A stretch of DNA of 7,181 nt from Bacillota bacterium (lineage in GTDB: Bacteria > Bacillota > Clostridia > Lachnospirales > Lachnospiraceae). The notes under the pieces are model-generated. The model saw nothing but the letters and a program-made list of their open reading frames with translations, made no database searches and was not told the DNA's origin. The number at the start of each line of letters is the position of its first letter. The first letter of the stretch is position 1. The position numbers were made by a program, and so were the translations under genes. The DNA lies in assembly GCA_017861355.1 (NCBI GenBank), contig JAGFXQ010000185.1:1-7181 (forward strand), given 5' to 3'. This document shows positions 1 to 5,949 of this stretch, piece after piece.

Positions 1-277
1 TATAACCTATTATTCGGTTAAGCAAGTAAAATTTGCCGGATGCTTATGACATTTCGATTCGAAGGACCGAAAAGTGTAGCATTGGCTACGGACAGGATTA
101 AGAGAAACGTTTATGATATGGGATAGATTAGTCGCTTTGGCAGTAATCTTTATGATATATTTACTTGAGAAGATCGAGCAGAGAGAGTAGAATGATAATC
201 AGATCAGATTTGTCGATATTTAGTAGTACTTGAGTATTTATGTAAAGATAGGCCAATTATTTCTAAAAAATGTATCA
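1..277. other. Upstream intergenic region, no supported gene
   Basis: No convincing coding region is visible on either strand. The first 21 bases, read in frame 1, end in a TAA at 19-21 and could be the tail of an upstream gene, but seven codons are too few to judge. Visible small structures are a hairpin GTAGC-ATTG-GCTAC (76-89), a 6-bp inverted repeat AGATTA/TAATCT (125-130 and 144-149), and a 10-bp direct repeat TTTATGATAT (110-119 and 149-158). None is followed by a strong T run, so I do not call a terminator. The region probably carries the 3' end of a neighbouring transcript and upstream control sequence for the hydrogenase operon. Confidence 0.5.
165..193 (+). promoter_or_regulatory. 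Possible upstream secondary promoter
   Basis: TTGAGA (165-170) and TAGAAT (188-193) are separated by 17 bp. Each box matches the sigma-A consensus at five of six positions. A transcript would start near 200 and read through the Rex-like site into echA. In AT-rich DNA such matches arise by chance, and there is no extended -10 here, so it is weaker than the promoter at 299-327. Confidence 0.25.
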
Positions 278-295
278 TTGTTTATTAAATAACAA
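278..295. promoter_or_regulatory. Candidate Rex operator
   Basis: The sequence TTGTTTATTAAATAACAA matches the Firmicutes Rex consensus TTGTTAANNNNTTAACAA at 12 of the 14 defined positions; mismatches are at positions 6 and 12. The TTGTT/AACAA outer arms are perfect. It ends 3 bp before the proposed -35 box, so a bound repressor would block RNA polymerase. Rex senses the NADH/NAD+ ratio and represses fermentation and reductant-disposal genes until NADH rises, which fits a hydrogen-evolving enzyme. The site overlaps a second palindrome, AACAATTGTT (291-300). The regulator gene is not in the window, so the assignment rests on the motif and its position. Confidence 0.55.
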
Positions 296-298
296 TTG

Positions 299-327
299 TT
301 GCTAACGATATACACGGGTGCTATAAT
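299..327 (+). promoter_or_regulatory. Main promoter of the ech-hyp operon
   Basis: A perfect TATAAT -10 box (322-327) is preceded by TG at 319-320, giving an extended -10 (TGCTATAAT). The -35 candidate TTGCTA (299-304) lies 17 bp upstream and matches TTGACA at four positions. Transcription would begin near 334, leaving a leader of about 97 nt before echA. The Rex-like site lies directly upstream of the -35. No other promoter or strong terminator is evident between here and hypF, so all nine genes are likely one transcript. Confidence 0.7.
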
Positions 328-357
328 ACAAAAGGTTTGTCAATGATGCAGAGGGGT

Positions 358-400
358 ATCGATATGGCCAGTACTCTTATTGTGCTATTGATTTTTTTTT
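358..400 (+). terminator. Possible leader attenuator: weak stem plus T9
   Basis: ATCGAT (358-363) can pair with ATTGAT (387-392, one G-U pair) and AGTAC (370-374) with GTGCT (382-386, one G-U pair), leaving a 6-nt bulge at 364-369; a run of nine T (392-400) follows. A competing pairing, TCAAT (340-344) with ATTGA (387-391), is also possible. The stem is short, A/U-rich and bulged, so termination would be weak at best. The T run also falls within the 19-codon ORF, where it encodes Ile-Phe-Phe, so coding need alone may explain it. Confidence 0.2.
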
Positions 401-423
401 ACCAAATAATTGAAGTAAGGTGA
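364..423 (+). CDS. Putative 19-aa hydrophobic leader peptide or small membrane protein
   Basis: A short ORF reads MASTLIVLLIFFYQIIEVR and stops at TGA (421-423). It starts at ATG 364, 7 nt after a good Shine-Dalgarno GAGGGG (351-356) and about 30 nt after the predicted transcription start. Residues 4-16 are almost all hydrophobic, enough for one short membrane helix, with Glu17 and Arg19 at the C-terminal end. Its last codons and stop (GTA AGG TGA) form part of the echA ribosome binding site, and it ends 7 nt before the echA ATG, in a different frame, so coupled translation is likely. I recognise no family. It may be a translated leader that sets echA expression, a small hydrogenase-associated membrane protein, or a chance ORF in T-rich leader DNA. 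Confidence 0.4.
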   Translation: MASTLIVLLIFFYQIIEVR

Positions 424-430
424 CGTGATT

Positions 431-2341
431 ATGTATGCTATTTCAGTATTAATCCTATTCCCAATCATAGCAGCACTTCTTGTACGTATCGTCAAGAATG
501 ATTCCGCGAGAGATATGATTGTGCGAATCAGTGCTGTGATTACCGCTGCTATAACCTTGACAGTTGTATTCCTGTACTTTAAGAAGGGTATATCCTTCAA
601 TTTCCCTCACGAGGAGATCATCGATTACATAATCGCTGCCCTCGAAGGAGCTATTGCATTATTCATTATTATCATCGGTATCAAGAATAAGAAGTATATT
701 GTATCTGTTTTTTCGGCCATTCAAACACCCTTGATTTTGTGGTTTGAATTCTCGCAAAAGCATGATATAACAGTTCAAAACGGAATTATTTTTGATAAGC
801 TTACTGCCATTATGGTATTGATTATTGGCATAGTAGGTAGTTTGATCTGTATTTATTCAATAGGTTATATGAAATGGTATCATTATCATCATGAGGATTA
901 TCCGGTAAGAAAGAATTATTTCATGTCGATATTATTCCTCTTCCTTTCAGCGATGTTTGGTTTAGTGTTAAGCAATAATCTGACCTGGCTATATTTCTGT
1001 TGGGAGATTACGACCCTGTGCTCCTTCCTGTTGATTGGCTATACGAAGACAAAGGAAGCGAAGAAGAACTCCTTCCGGGCATTGGCAATCAATCTCGGTG
1101 GTGGACTTGCATTTGCAACTGCAATTGTATTTATCGGTATGAATTTTAAGACAATGGAATTGTCTGTTTTAATTAATATGAAGCCGGAAGCTATGGTGTT
1201 GATACCGGTATTTCTGCTCTCCGTGGCAGCATTGACAAAATCAGCACAGTTACCTTTCTCTTCCTGGTTACTTGGTGCTATGGTAGCACCGACTCCTTCC
1301 TCTGCTTTGTTGCATTCCGCAACCATGGTGAAGGCAGGCGTGTATTTAATAATTCGACTTGCTCCGCTGTTAGGGGATACTTCGGTCGGCAGAATTGTAA
1401 CCTTGGTGGGTGGCGTAACCTTTTTGGCTTGTTCCCTGATGGCAATCTCACAAAGTGACGCAAAGAAGATTCTTGCTTATTCCACATTGGCAAATCTGGG
1501 CTTGATTGTCATCTGTGCCAGCATCGGAACTCAGGAATCCCTCTGGGCAGCAATCCTACTTGTAATATTCCATGCTGTATCCAAATCACTGTTATTTATC
1601 TGCGTTGGTTCCATTGAACATCAGATCGGCAGTAGAAATGTAGAAGATATGGATATCTTACTCGATGTATCAAGAAAATTATCGCTCTATATGATGATCG
1701 GTATTGCTGGTATGTTCTTAGCACCCTTCGGTATGCTGATTTCAAAATGGGTAGCAATGAAAGCCTTCATTGATTCGAATAATATTTTCATTGTTATTAT
1801 ACTTGCTTACGGTAGTGCTGCAACCTTATTCTACTGGTCAAAATGGATGGGTAAGCTGGTGTCCAATGCAAATGTCAAGAATCACAAGAAACAATCCTTC
1901 CGTAAAGACGAAGAGATTCCGATCACGATCCATGCGGTCTTAGTAGTTGCATCCTGCTTCGGATTTCCTCTTATTTCAAAATATGCATTAATACCGTATC
2001 TTACTTATTTGTTCCATGCCGATGCTTTAATTCCGATTGGAACAAGTGATGTTAAAATCATGCTTTATATGCTAAGTGCCCTGTTGATTCTGCCACTCAG
2101 CTTCATCCCGATCTATAAAGGAGATAAGCGACGCAAGGTTCCGATTTATATGGCGGGTGAGAATACCGGCGATAACGAGAACTTCCATGGATCGATGGGC
2201 GTTACCCGTAAGGTAGAGTTGAGAAATTGGTATATGGAAAGTTATTTTGGAGTGAAACGACTCACACTGTGGAGTAATCTGATCTCCATCGGACTTCTTT
2301 GTGCCGGAATAATTCTTCTGATAGGAGGCATAGCAGCATAA
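431..2341 (+). CDS. echA: Ech hydrogenase subunit A, NuoL/Mrp-like ion-translocating membrane subunit
   Basis: This 636-residue polytopic membrane protein is the antiporter-like ion-pumping subunit of Ech hydrogenase, related to NuoL/NuoM/NuoN of complex I and to MrpA/MrpD. The conserved antiporter core spans roughly residues 150-450. Charged residues typical of the proton path are visible: Glu192 in CWEITTLCSF, Lys270 in ALTKSAQLPFSSWL, Lys301 in HSATMVKAGVYL and Lys439 in LISKW. A hydrophilic stretch near residues 555-605 (including AGENTGDNENFHGS) precedes a final C-terminal helix, as is usual for EchA; the length is also normal. I chose ATG 431, which lies 7 nt after TAAGGTGA (416-423). 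A GTG at 425 would be in frame but almost touches that site. The stop overlaps the echB start by one base (TAATG). Whether H+ or Na+ is moved cannot be read from the sequence. Confidence 0.93.
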   Translation: MYAISVLILFPIIAALLVRIVKNDSARDMIVRISAVITAAITLTVVFLYFKKGISFNFPHEEIIDYIIAALEGAIALFIIIIGIKNKKYIVSVFSAIQTPLILWFEFSQKHDITVQNGIIFDKLTAIMVLIIGIVGSLICIYSIGYMKWYHYHHEDYPVRKNYFMSILFLFLSAMFGLVLSNNLTWLYFCWEITTLCSFLLIGYTKTKEAKKNSFRALAINLGGGLAFATAIVFIGMNFKTMELSVLINMKPEAMVLIPVFLLSVAALTKSAQLPFSSWLLGAMVAPTPSSALLHSATMVKAGVYLIIRLAPLLGDTSVGRIVTLVGGVTFLACSLMAISQSDAKKILAYSTLANLGLIVICASIGTQESLWAAILLVIFHAVSKSLLFICVGSIEHQIGSRNVEDMDILLDVSRKLSLYMMIGIAGMFLAPFGMLISKWVAMKAFIDSNNIFIVIILAYGSAATLFYWSKWMGKLVSNANVKNHKKQSFRKDEEIPITIHAVLVVASCFGFPLISKYALIPYLTYLFHADALIPIGTSDVKIMLYMLSALLILPLSFIPIYKGDKRRKVPIYMAGENTGDNENFHGSMGVTRKVELRNWYMESYFGVKRLTLWSNLISIGLLCAGIILLIGGIAA

Positions 2342-3201
2342 TGAATATACTTATGAATATTGGATTTGTTATTGCAGCTCCTATTGTCGGAGGTCTGCTG
2401 ACCGGTGTTGACAGAGTAATTACTGCAAGAATGCAGGGAAGGCAAGGCCCTCCGGTATTACAGCCCTTTTATGATGTTATGAAGCTGATACAGAAGGAAT
2501 CGATCGAAGTAAATTCCATGCATCGTTTCTTTGTTTATATTTCAATGGTTTTTGCAATCTTTGCAACAACGATTTTAATTACCGGAGGAGACATTTTACT
2601 GGCGGTATTTGCTTTGACCTTAGGTTCAATTTTCTTTGTTCTTGGTGGATATGCCTCAAATTCTCCTTACAGTATTATTGGATCGGAGAGAGAACTATTA
2701 CAGATTATGTCCTATGAACCGATGGTATTGTTAGCATGTGTCGGTCTGTACTATGCGGATCGTAGCTTTTTTGTAAAAGAGATTATCAACAATTCCATTC
2801 CGGCAATTGTATACCTTCCGGGATTGTTCATCGGACTGGTGTTCATCCTTACATTTAAGCTTCGTAAATCGCCTTTTGATCTAAGTATGTCACATCATGG
2901 ACATCAGGAGATTGTTAAAGGTATCACTACAGAATATTCCGGTAGGGATTTAGCAGTAATAGAAGTGACTCACTGGTTTGAGGTAATCTTCACCCTGACT
3001 TTAGTCTATGTGTTTTTTGCAACCAATGCTCCGATCAGTCGTGTCATAGCAATCGTGATATGCGGGTTGGTGTATCTGCTGGAAATCGTTATTGATAATG
3101 CATTTGCAAGACTAAAGTGGCAGCAAGCCTTTACCTCTGCATGGATTATTACCGGCACCTTAGGAATTGTTAATTTAATGATTCTATCTTATTTCAGATA
3201 A
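2341..3201 (+). CDS. echB: Ech hydrogenase subunit B, NuoH-like membrane anchor
   Basis: A 286-residue membrane protein of the NuoH/HycD/EchB family, which docks the soluble hydrogenase arm to the membrane and links electron transfer to ion translocation. Family signatures are ARMQGRQGPPVLQPFYD (29-45), GSERELLQIMSYEP (114-127) and a charged loop at 184-214 containing HHGHQEIVKG and EYSGRDLAVIE; the acidic residues there are the conserved ones in this family. About eight membrane helices are apparent. I chose ATG 2341, overlapping the echA stop (TAATG), with AGGAGG at 2323-2328 inside the end of echA. The spacing of 12 nt is long, and an ATG at 2353 is a possible alternative. A longer reading from 2299 adds residues unlike the family. 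The echA/echB overlap suggests coupled, near-equal synthesis of the two membrane subunits. Confidence 0.93.
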   Translation: MNILMNIGFVIAAPIVGGLLTGVDRVITARMQGRQGPPVLQPFYDVMKLIQKESIEVNSMHRFFVYISMVFAIFATTILITGGDILLAVFALTLGSIFFVLGGYASNSPYSIIGSERELLQIMSYEPMVLLACVGLYYADRSFFVKEIINNSIPAIVYLPGLFIGLVFILTFKLRKSPFDLSMSHHGHQEIVKGITTEYSGRDLAVIEVTHWFEVIFTLTLVYVFFATNAPISRVIAIVICGLVYLLEIVIDNAFARLKWQQAFTSAWIITGTLGIVNLMILSYFR

Positions 3202-3265
3202 ATAAGAATAATTATGAAGAATAGACGGAATGATATGCCCGCCTTGGATGGATTGGAGCTAAAAT

Positions 3266-3706
3266 ATGAAATTTGTTAAGAAATCACCATGGATCTTACA
3301 TTATGACGGATCAAGCTGTAATGGCTGTGATATTGAGGTATTGGCCTGCTTGACTCCTTTATATGATGTGGAACGATTTGGCATCATAAACACAGGCAAT
3401 CCGAAGCATGCAGATATTTTATTGATAACCGGTAGTGTTAATGAACAGAATATTCCTGTAGTGAAACAGTTATACGAGCAAATGGCAGAACCTAAGGTGG
3501 TTGCAGCAATTGGAATCTGTGCTACATCGGGAGGAATCTTCGCGGAATGCTATAATGTAGTTGGTGGCGTGGATAAGGTGTTACCGGTGGATGTTTATGT
3601 ACCTGGCTGTGCGGCACGTCCGGAAGCAATTATTGACGGTGTAGTGAAGGCTTTGGCTATTTTAGAAGAGAAATCGAAGGACGCCCGGAAAAAGACTGGA
3701 AAATAG
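3266..3706 (+). CDS. echC: Ech hydrogenase small subunit, proximal [4Fe-4S] cluster protein
   Basis: This 146-residue protein is the electron-transferring small subunit, homologous to NuoB (complex I 20 kDa) and to the N-terminal cluster domain of [NiFe] hydrogenase small subunits. It passes electrons from EchF to the NiFe site of EchE. The four cluster ligands are visible: Cys18 and Cys21 in SSCNGCDIE, Cys85 in GICATSGGIF, and Cys115 in VPGCAARPE. It has one cluster only, lacks a Tat signal and is of usual EchC length, so it acts on the cytoplasmic face. The start ATG is 7 nt after GGAG (3255-3258). The 64-nt gap from echB shows no convincing hairpin or promoter. The last residues (EEKSKDARKKTGK) form a charged, probably disordered tail. 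Confidence 0.94.
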   Translation: MKFVKKSPWILHYDGSSCNGCDIEVLACLTPLYDVERFGIINTGNPKHADILLITGSVNEQNIPVVKQLYEQMAEPKVVAAIGICATSGGIFAECYNVVGGVDKVLPVDVYVPGCAARPEAIIDGVVKALAILEEKSKDARKKTGK

Positions 3707-3741
3707 AATTTTCTTAACTTTTTTGAACTGTATTGAAGATA

Positions 3742-3771
3742 CTGCCGCCTGCATGTGTGGGTTTGCGGCAG
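3742..3771 (+). promoter_or_regulatory. Intercistronic hairpin upstream of echD
   Basis: CTGCCGC (3742-3748) and GCGGCAG (3765-3771) are perfect reverse complements, giving a 7-bp GC-rich stem with a 16-nt loop. It ends 3 nt before the echD Shine-Dalgarno GGAGG (3775-3779). There is no T run after it, so it is not an intrinsic terminator. It may stabilise an mRNA end after processing or tune ribosome access to echD. Confidence 0.5.
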
Positions 3772-3784
3772 AATGGAGGTTATG

Positions 3785-4132
3785 ATGGGTCAACAGACAA
3801 TTAAGGCTATCTCATCAAATGAATTGCTGGCGGAGGTACTCCATCTGAAAAATGATGGCTATCGCCTTGTTGCCATTACCTGTACCTGTAAGGATGGTAT
3901 GGAATTAAGCTATTCCTTTGATAAAAATTATGAACTATTGAATTTAAGAATTAATATTGGGCTGGATGAGGATATCGCAAGCATTAGTTTTCTTTATCCC
4001 TTTGCCTTTTTATATGAGAATGAGATTAAGGAATTATTCGGTGTTAATATAAAGGATATTGCTGTTGATTTTAACAATTCGTTATATAAAATACCGGTGA
4101 AGACACCATTTCGGAAGGAGGGTACAGAATAA
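3785..4132 (+). CDS. echD: Ech hydrogenase subunit D, NuoC-like
   Basis: A 115-residue protein of the complex I 30-kDa (NuoC) family, carrying no cofactor in known Ech enzymes and helping to assemble the catalytic subunit with the membrane arm. The best signature is YENEIKELFGVNI (77-89), equivalent to the ERE-DMFG motif of NuoC, followed by the KTPFRKE tail. EchD is the least conserved Ech subunit, so the call also rests on its place between echC and echE. Two ATGs lie side by side at 3782 and 3785; I prefer 3785, 5 nt after GGAGG (3775-3779). An in-frame ATG at 3755 would include the Shine-Dalgarno and half the upstream hairpin within coding sequence and adds unfamily-like residues. The stop overlaps the echE start by one base. 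Confidence 0.87.
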   Translation: MGQQTIKAISSNELLAEVLHLKNDGYRLVAITCTCKDGMELSYSFDKNYELLNLRINIGLDEDIASISFLYPFAFLYENEIKELFGVNIKDIAVDFNNSLYKIPVKTPFRKEGTE

Positions 4133-5211
4133 TGGGCAATAGAACAATCGTACCTTTTGGCCCACAGCATCCCGTACTTCCGGAGCCGATTCATCTGGAT
4201 CTGGTTCTTGAAGATGAAAGAGTTGTGGAAGCAATTCCCCGAATCGGATATATTCACAGAGGTTTGGAGAAACTGGTAGAGAAGAAGGATTTTCAACAAT
4301 ATACTTTTGTTGCAGAGCGAATCTGTGGTATCTGTTCCTTCATGCATGGCATGGGTTATTGTATGACAATAGAAAGTATTATGCAGATAGAGATACCGGA
4401 GCGTGCAAAATTCCTTCGAACAATCTGGGCGGAGCTGTCTCGTATGCACAGCCATATCTTGTGGCTTGGATTATTGGCCGATGCCTTCGGCTTCGAGAGC
4501 TTATTTATGCAATCCTGGAAGATCAGAGAGCAGATACTGGATATCTTCGAGGAAACTACCGGTGGAAGAGTAATCTTCTCTGTCTGTGATATCGGTGGAG
4601 TGAGAAAGGACATCAGTGCTGAGACTCTACAGAAGATTGTTGGAATCTTGGAGCAGGTAGATAAGGAATTGAAGGAATTAACCGAGGTATTCCTAAAGGA
4701 CACTTCTGTGAAGAGTCGTACCAAGGGTGTTGGAGTGTTATCCAAACAGGCGGCCTTTGATCTGGGCGCAGTAGGTCCGATGGCGAAGGCCAGCGGTGTT
4801 GAACTGGATATGAGAACTCAGGGTTATGCGGCTTACGGAAAACTTAAGTTTGCACCGATTATCGACACCAAGGGTGACTGCTATGCCAGAACCAAGGTGA
4901 GAATTAAGGAGATTTTCCAGTCAATCGATCTAATCAAGCAATGTGTAGAGCTTATTCCGGAAGGTGAGATTAAGGTGAAAGTAACCGGTAATCCCTCCGG
5001 AGAGTATTTTACTCAGATAGAGCAACCACGTGGGGAGGTAGTATATTATGCAAAAGGCAATGGCTCAAAATTCCTTGATCGAATGAGAGTAAGAACGCCT
5101 ACCTTTGCAAATGTACCTGCTTTGCTAGAGACTTTAAAGGGCTGTTCCCTGGCGGATGTACCGATTTTAATCCTGACAATTGATCCCTGTATCAGCTGTA
5201 CGGAACGATAA
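4132..5211 (+). CDS. echE: Ech hydrogenase large subunit, NiFe catalytic subunit
   Basis: The 359-residue catalytic subunit binds the NiFe(CN)2CO centre and interconverts H+ and H2. It is homologous to NuoD and to HycE/CooH. All four metal-ligand cysteines are present: Cys65 and Cys68 in ERICGICS, and Cys353 and Cys356 in DPCISCTER. Other large-subunit landmarks are FGPQHPVLPEP (9-19), GYIHRGLEK (39-47), ELSRMHSHILWLG (about 101-113) and TTGGRVIFSVCDIGG (about 142-156). The protein ends at Arg359, exactly where maturation endopeptidases cut other hydrogenases, so no C-terminal extension is removed. The ATG at 4132 overlaps the echD stop (TAATG) and follows AAGGAGGG (4115-4122) by 9 nt, one of the strongest ribosome binding sites in the operon. 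Together with the order echA-F this marks a group 4 Ech enzyme rather than complex I. Confidence 0.96.
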   Translation: MGNRTIVPFGPQHPVLPEPIHLDLVLEDERVVEAIPRIGYIHRGLEKLVEKKDFQQYTFVAERICGICSFMHGMGYCMTIESIMQIEIPERAKFLRTIWAELSRMHSHILWLGLLADAFGFESLFMQSWKIREQILDIFEETTGGRVIFSVCDIGGVRKDISAETLQKIVGILEQVDKELKELTEVFLKDTSVKSRTKGVGVLSKQAAFDLGAVGPMAKASGVELDMRTQGYAAYGKLKFAPIIDTKGDCYARTKVRIKEIFQSIDLIKQCVELIPEGEIKVKVTGNPSGEYFTQIEQPRGEVVYYAKGNGSKFLDRMRVRTPTFANVPALLETLKGCSLADVPILILTIDPCISCTER

Positions 5212-5216
5212 TATAA

Positions 5217-5232
5217 CGCTGTAACTACAGCG
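5217..5232 (+). promoter_or_regulatory. Intercistronic hairpin upstream of echF
   Basis: CGCTGT (5217-5222) pairs perfectly with ACAGCG (5227-5232) around the loop AACT. It fills most of the 35-nt gap between echE and echF and ends 5 nt before the echF Shine-Dalgarno GAGG (5238-5241). No T run follows. Confidence 0.45.
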
Positions 5233-5246
5233 GAATTGAGGTAATT

Positions 5247-5612
5247 ATGTCTATAATGAGTATGAGCAAGACCTTGTTTAAGAACTTATTCCATGGCCCT
5301 TTTACGGTACAGTATCCCATCAAGAAGAAGGATAGCTATGAGCGTACCAGAGGAAGAATTGGAATTGATATCGATGATTGTATTTTCTGCAGCATGTGTC
5401 AAAGACGTTGTCCTACCGGAGCGATCCAGGTAGATAAAGCAGCTTCCTCTTGGAGTATAGAACGTCTTTCCTGTATACAATGTAATTATTGCACGGAAGT
5501 ATGCCCGAAGAAGTGTCTTCACATGGAAAACCAGTATACATCACCATCTTTCGGTAAAGTAAGGGATGAATTTATCAAATGCACGAATACCCAATCACCC
5601 AGCGAATCATAG
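5247..5612 (+). CDS. echF: Ech hydrogenase subunit F, 2x[4Fe-4S] polyferredoxin
   Basis: A 121-residue iron-sulfur subunit, related to NuoI, that receives electrons from soluble ferredoxin and passes them to EchC. Two ferredoxin motifs are clear: CIFCSMCQRRCP (Cys45, 48, 51, 55) and CIQCNYCTEVCP (Cys76, 79, 82, 86); in this fold the last cysteine of each motif ligates the other cluster. A further Cys90 follows the second motif. The N-terminal stretch NLFHGPFTVQYPIKK (13-27) is the amphipathic arm that usually docks to the membrane-facing subunits. The start ATG 5247 is 5 nt after GAGG (5238-5241); the in-frame ATGs at 5256 and 5262 are spaced worse. Its last 34 bases overlap hypA in another frame, joining structural and maturation genes in one translation unit. 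Confidence 0.94.
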   Translation: MSIMSMSKTLFKNLFHGPFTVQYPIKKKDSYERTRGRIGIDIDDCIFCSMCQRRCPTGAIQVDKAASSWSIERLSCIQCNYCTEVCPKKCLHMENQYTSPSFGKVRDEFIKCTNTQSPSES

Positions 5613-5917
5613 AAATAGCGCAGGAATATGCCGTAAAGAATAACGCAGATGAGGTTAAGGTAATTAATCTGATTGTTGGTGATTATAGCGGCTATGTTGC
5701 AAGCTCCATCGAACTTTATTTTGATATTATTGCAGAGGGAAGCCGTTGTGAGAAAGCAAAGCTCAATATTGAGCGTGTAATACCTAAGCTAAAATGTAAC
5801 TCATGCGGTGAATACTTTGAACGAAAACCTTATTCCTTTGAATGTCCAAGTTGTCATGGAGAAGGAAGCCCGACACAGATCGGACAAGAGTTTTATATCC
5901 GTTCGATTGAGGTATAG
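5579..5917 (+). CDS. hypA: Hydrogenase nickel incorporation protein HypA
   Basis: A 112-residue nickel metallochaperone that works with HypB to insert Ni into the large subunit EchE. It begins MHEYPIT; His2 is the conserved nickel ligand with Glu3 beside it, so the position of this start is strongly supported. The zinc domain has the standard two CxxC pairs: Cys73/Cys76 (CNSC) and Cys89/Cys92 (CPSC). Length is typical. Translation starts inside the end of echF (34-nt overlap). The ribosome binding site is modest (AAGGG at 5561-5565, 13 nt upstream), so initiation probably depends on ribosomes coming from echF. This would hold maturation protein levels below those of the hydrogenase subunits. 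Confidence 0.95.
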   Translation: MHEYPITQRIIEIAQEYAVKNNADEVKVINLIVGDYSGYVASSIELYFDIIAEGSRCEKAKLNIERVIPKLKCNSCGEYFERKPYSFECPSCHGEGSPTQIGQEFYIRSIEV

Positions 5918-5928
5918 CTGCATGCTTC

Positions 5929-5949
5929 TGATCCGTTGCATACGGATCA
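5929..5949 (+). promoter_or_regulatory. Intercistronic hairpin upstream of hypB
   Basis: TGATCCGT (5929-5936) and ACGGATCA (5942-5949) form a perfect 8-bp stem with the 5-nt loop TGCAT. It ends 5 nt before the hypB Shine-Dalgarno GGAGG (5955-5959). The bases after it (TATTTGG) are not a terminator-like T tract, so read-through is expected. As a DNA palindrome it could also bind a dimeric protein, but its place between co-directional genes favours an RNA role. Confidence 0.5.

Noticed and set aside
1..21. Possible C-terminal end of an upstream gene stopping at TAA 19-21
   Set aside because: Only seven codons are inside the window, too few to support a coding call.
40..126. Short + strand ORF of 28 codons beginning at ATG 40
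   Set aside because: It has no convincing ribosome binding site, no recognisable motif, and lies in a region with no other coding signal.
125..160. Inverted repeat AGATTA/TAATCT followed by T-rich sequence as a terminator
   Set aside because: The 6-bp AT-rich stem has a 13-nt loop and only a broken T stretch after it; it would not terminate well.
425..430. GTG 425 as the echA start
   Set aside because: It begins one base after the TAAGGTGA ribosome binding site, too close; ATG 431 is well spaced.
2299..2340. Extended N-terminus for echB from ATG 2299
   Set aside because: The added residues (MCRNNSSDRRHSSI) are unlike the family and would overlap the end of echA; the TAATG junction at 2341 with AGGAGG upstream is better.
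3755..3784. Longer echD starting at ATG 3755
   Set aside because: It would put the GGAGG at 3775-3779 and one hairpin arm inside the gene; ATG 3785 follows that site correctly.
3994..4455. Minus-strand ORF of 153 codons across echD and echE
   Set aside because: It mirrors two well-supported genes, has no family resemblance and no ribosome binding site; it is a shadow frame.
4359..4589. Plus-strand 76-codon ORF inside echE
   Set aside because: It lies wholly within the conserved catalytic subunit in another frame and has no motif of its own.
431..5612. Complex I (nuo) operon rather than a hydrogenase
   Set aside because: The large subunit has all four NiFe cysteines, the small subunit has the CxxC hydrogenase form, there are only six subunits, and hyp maturation genes follow.
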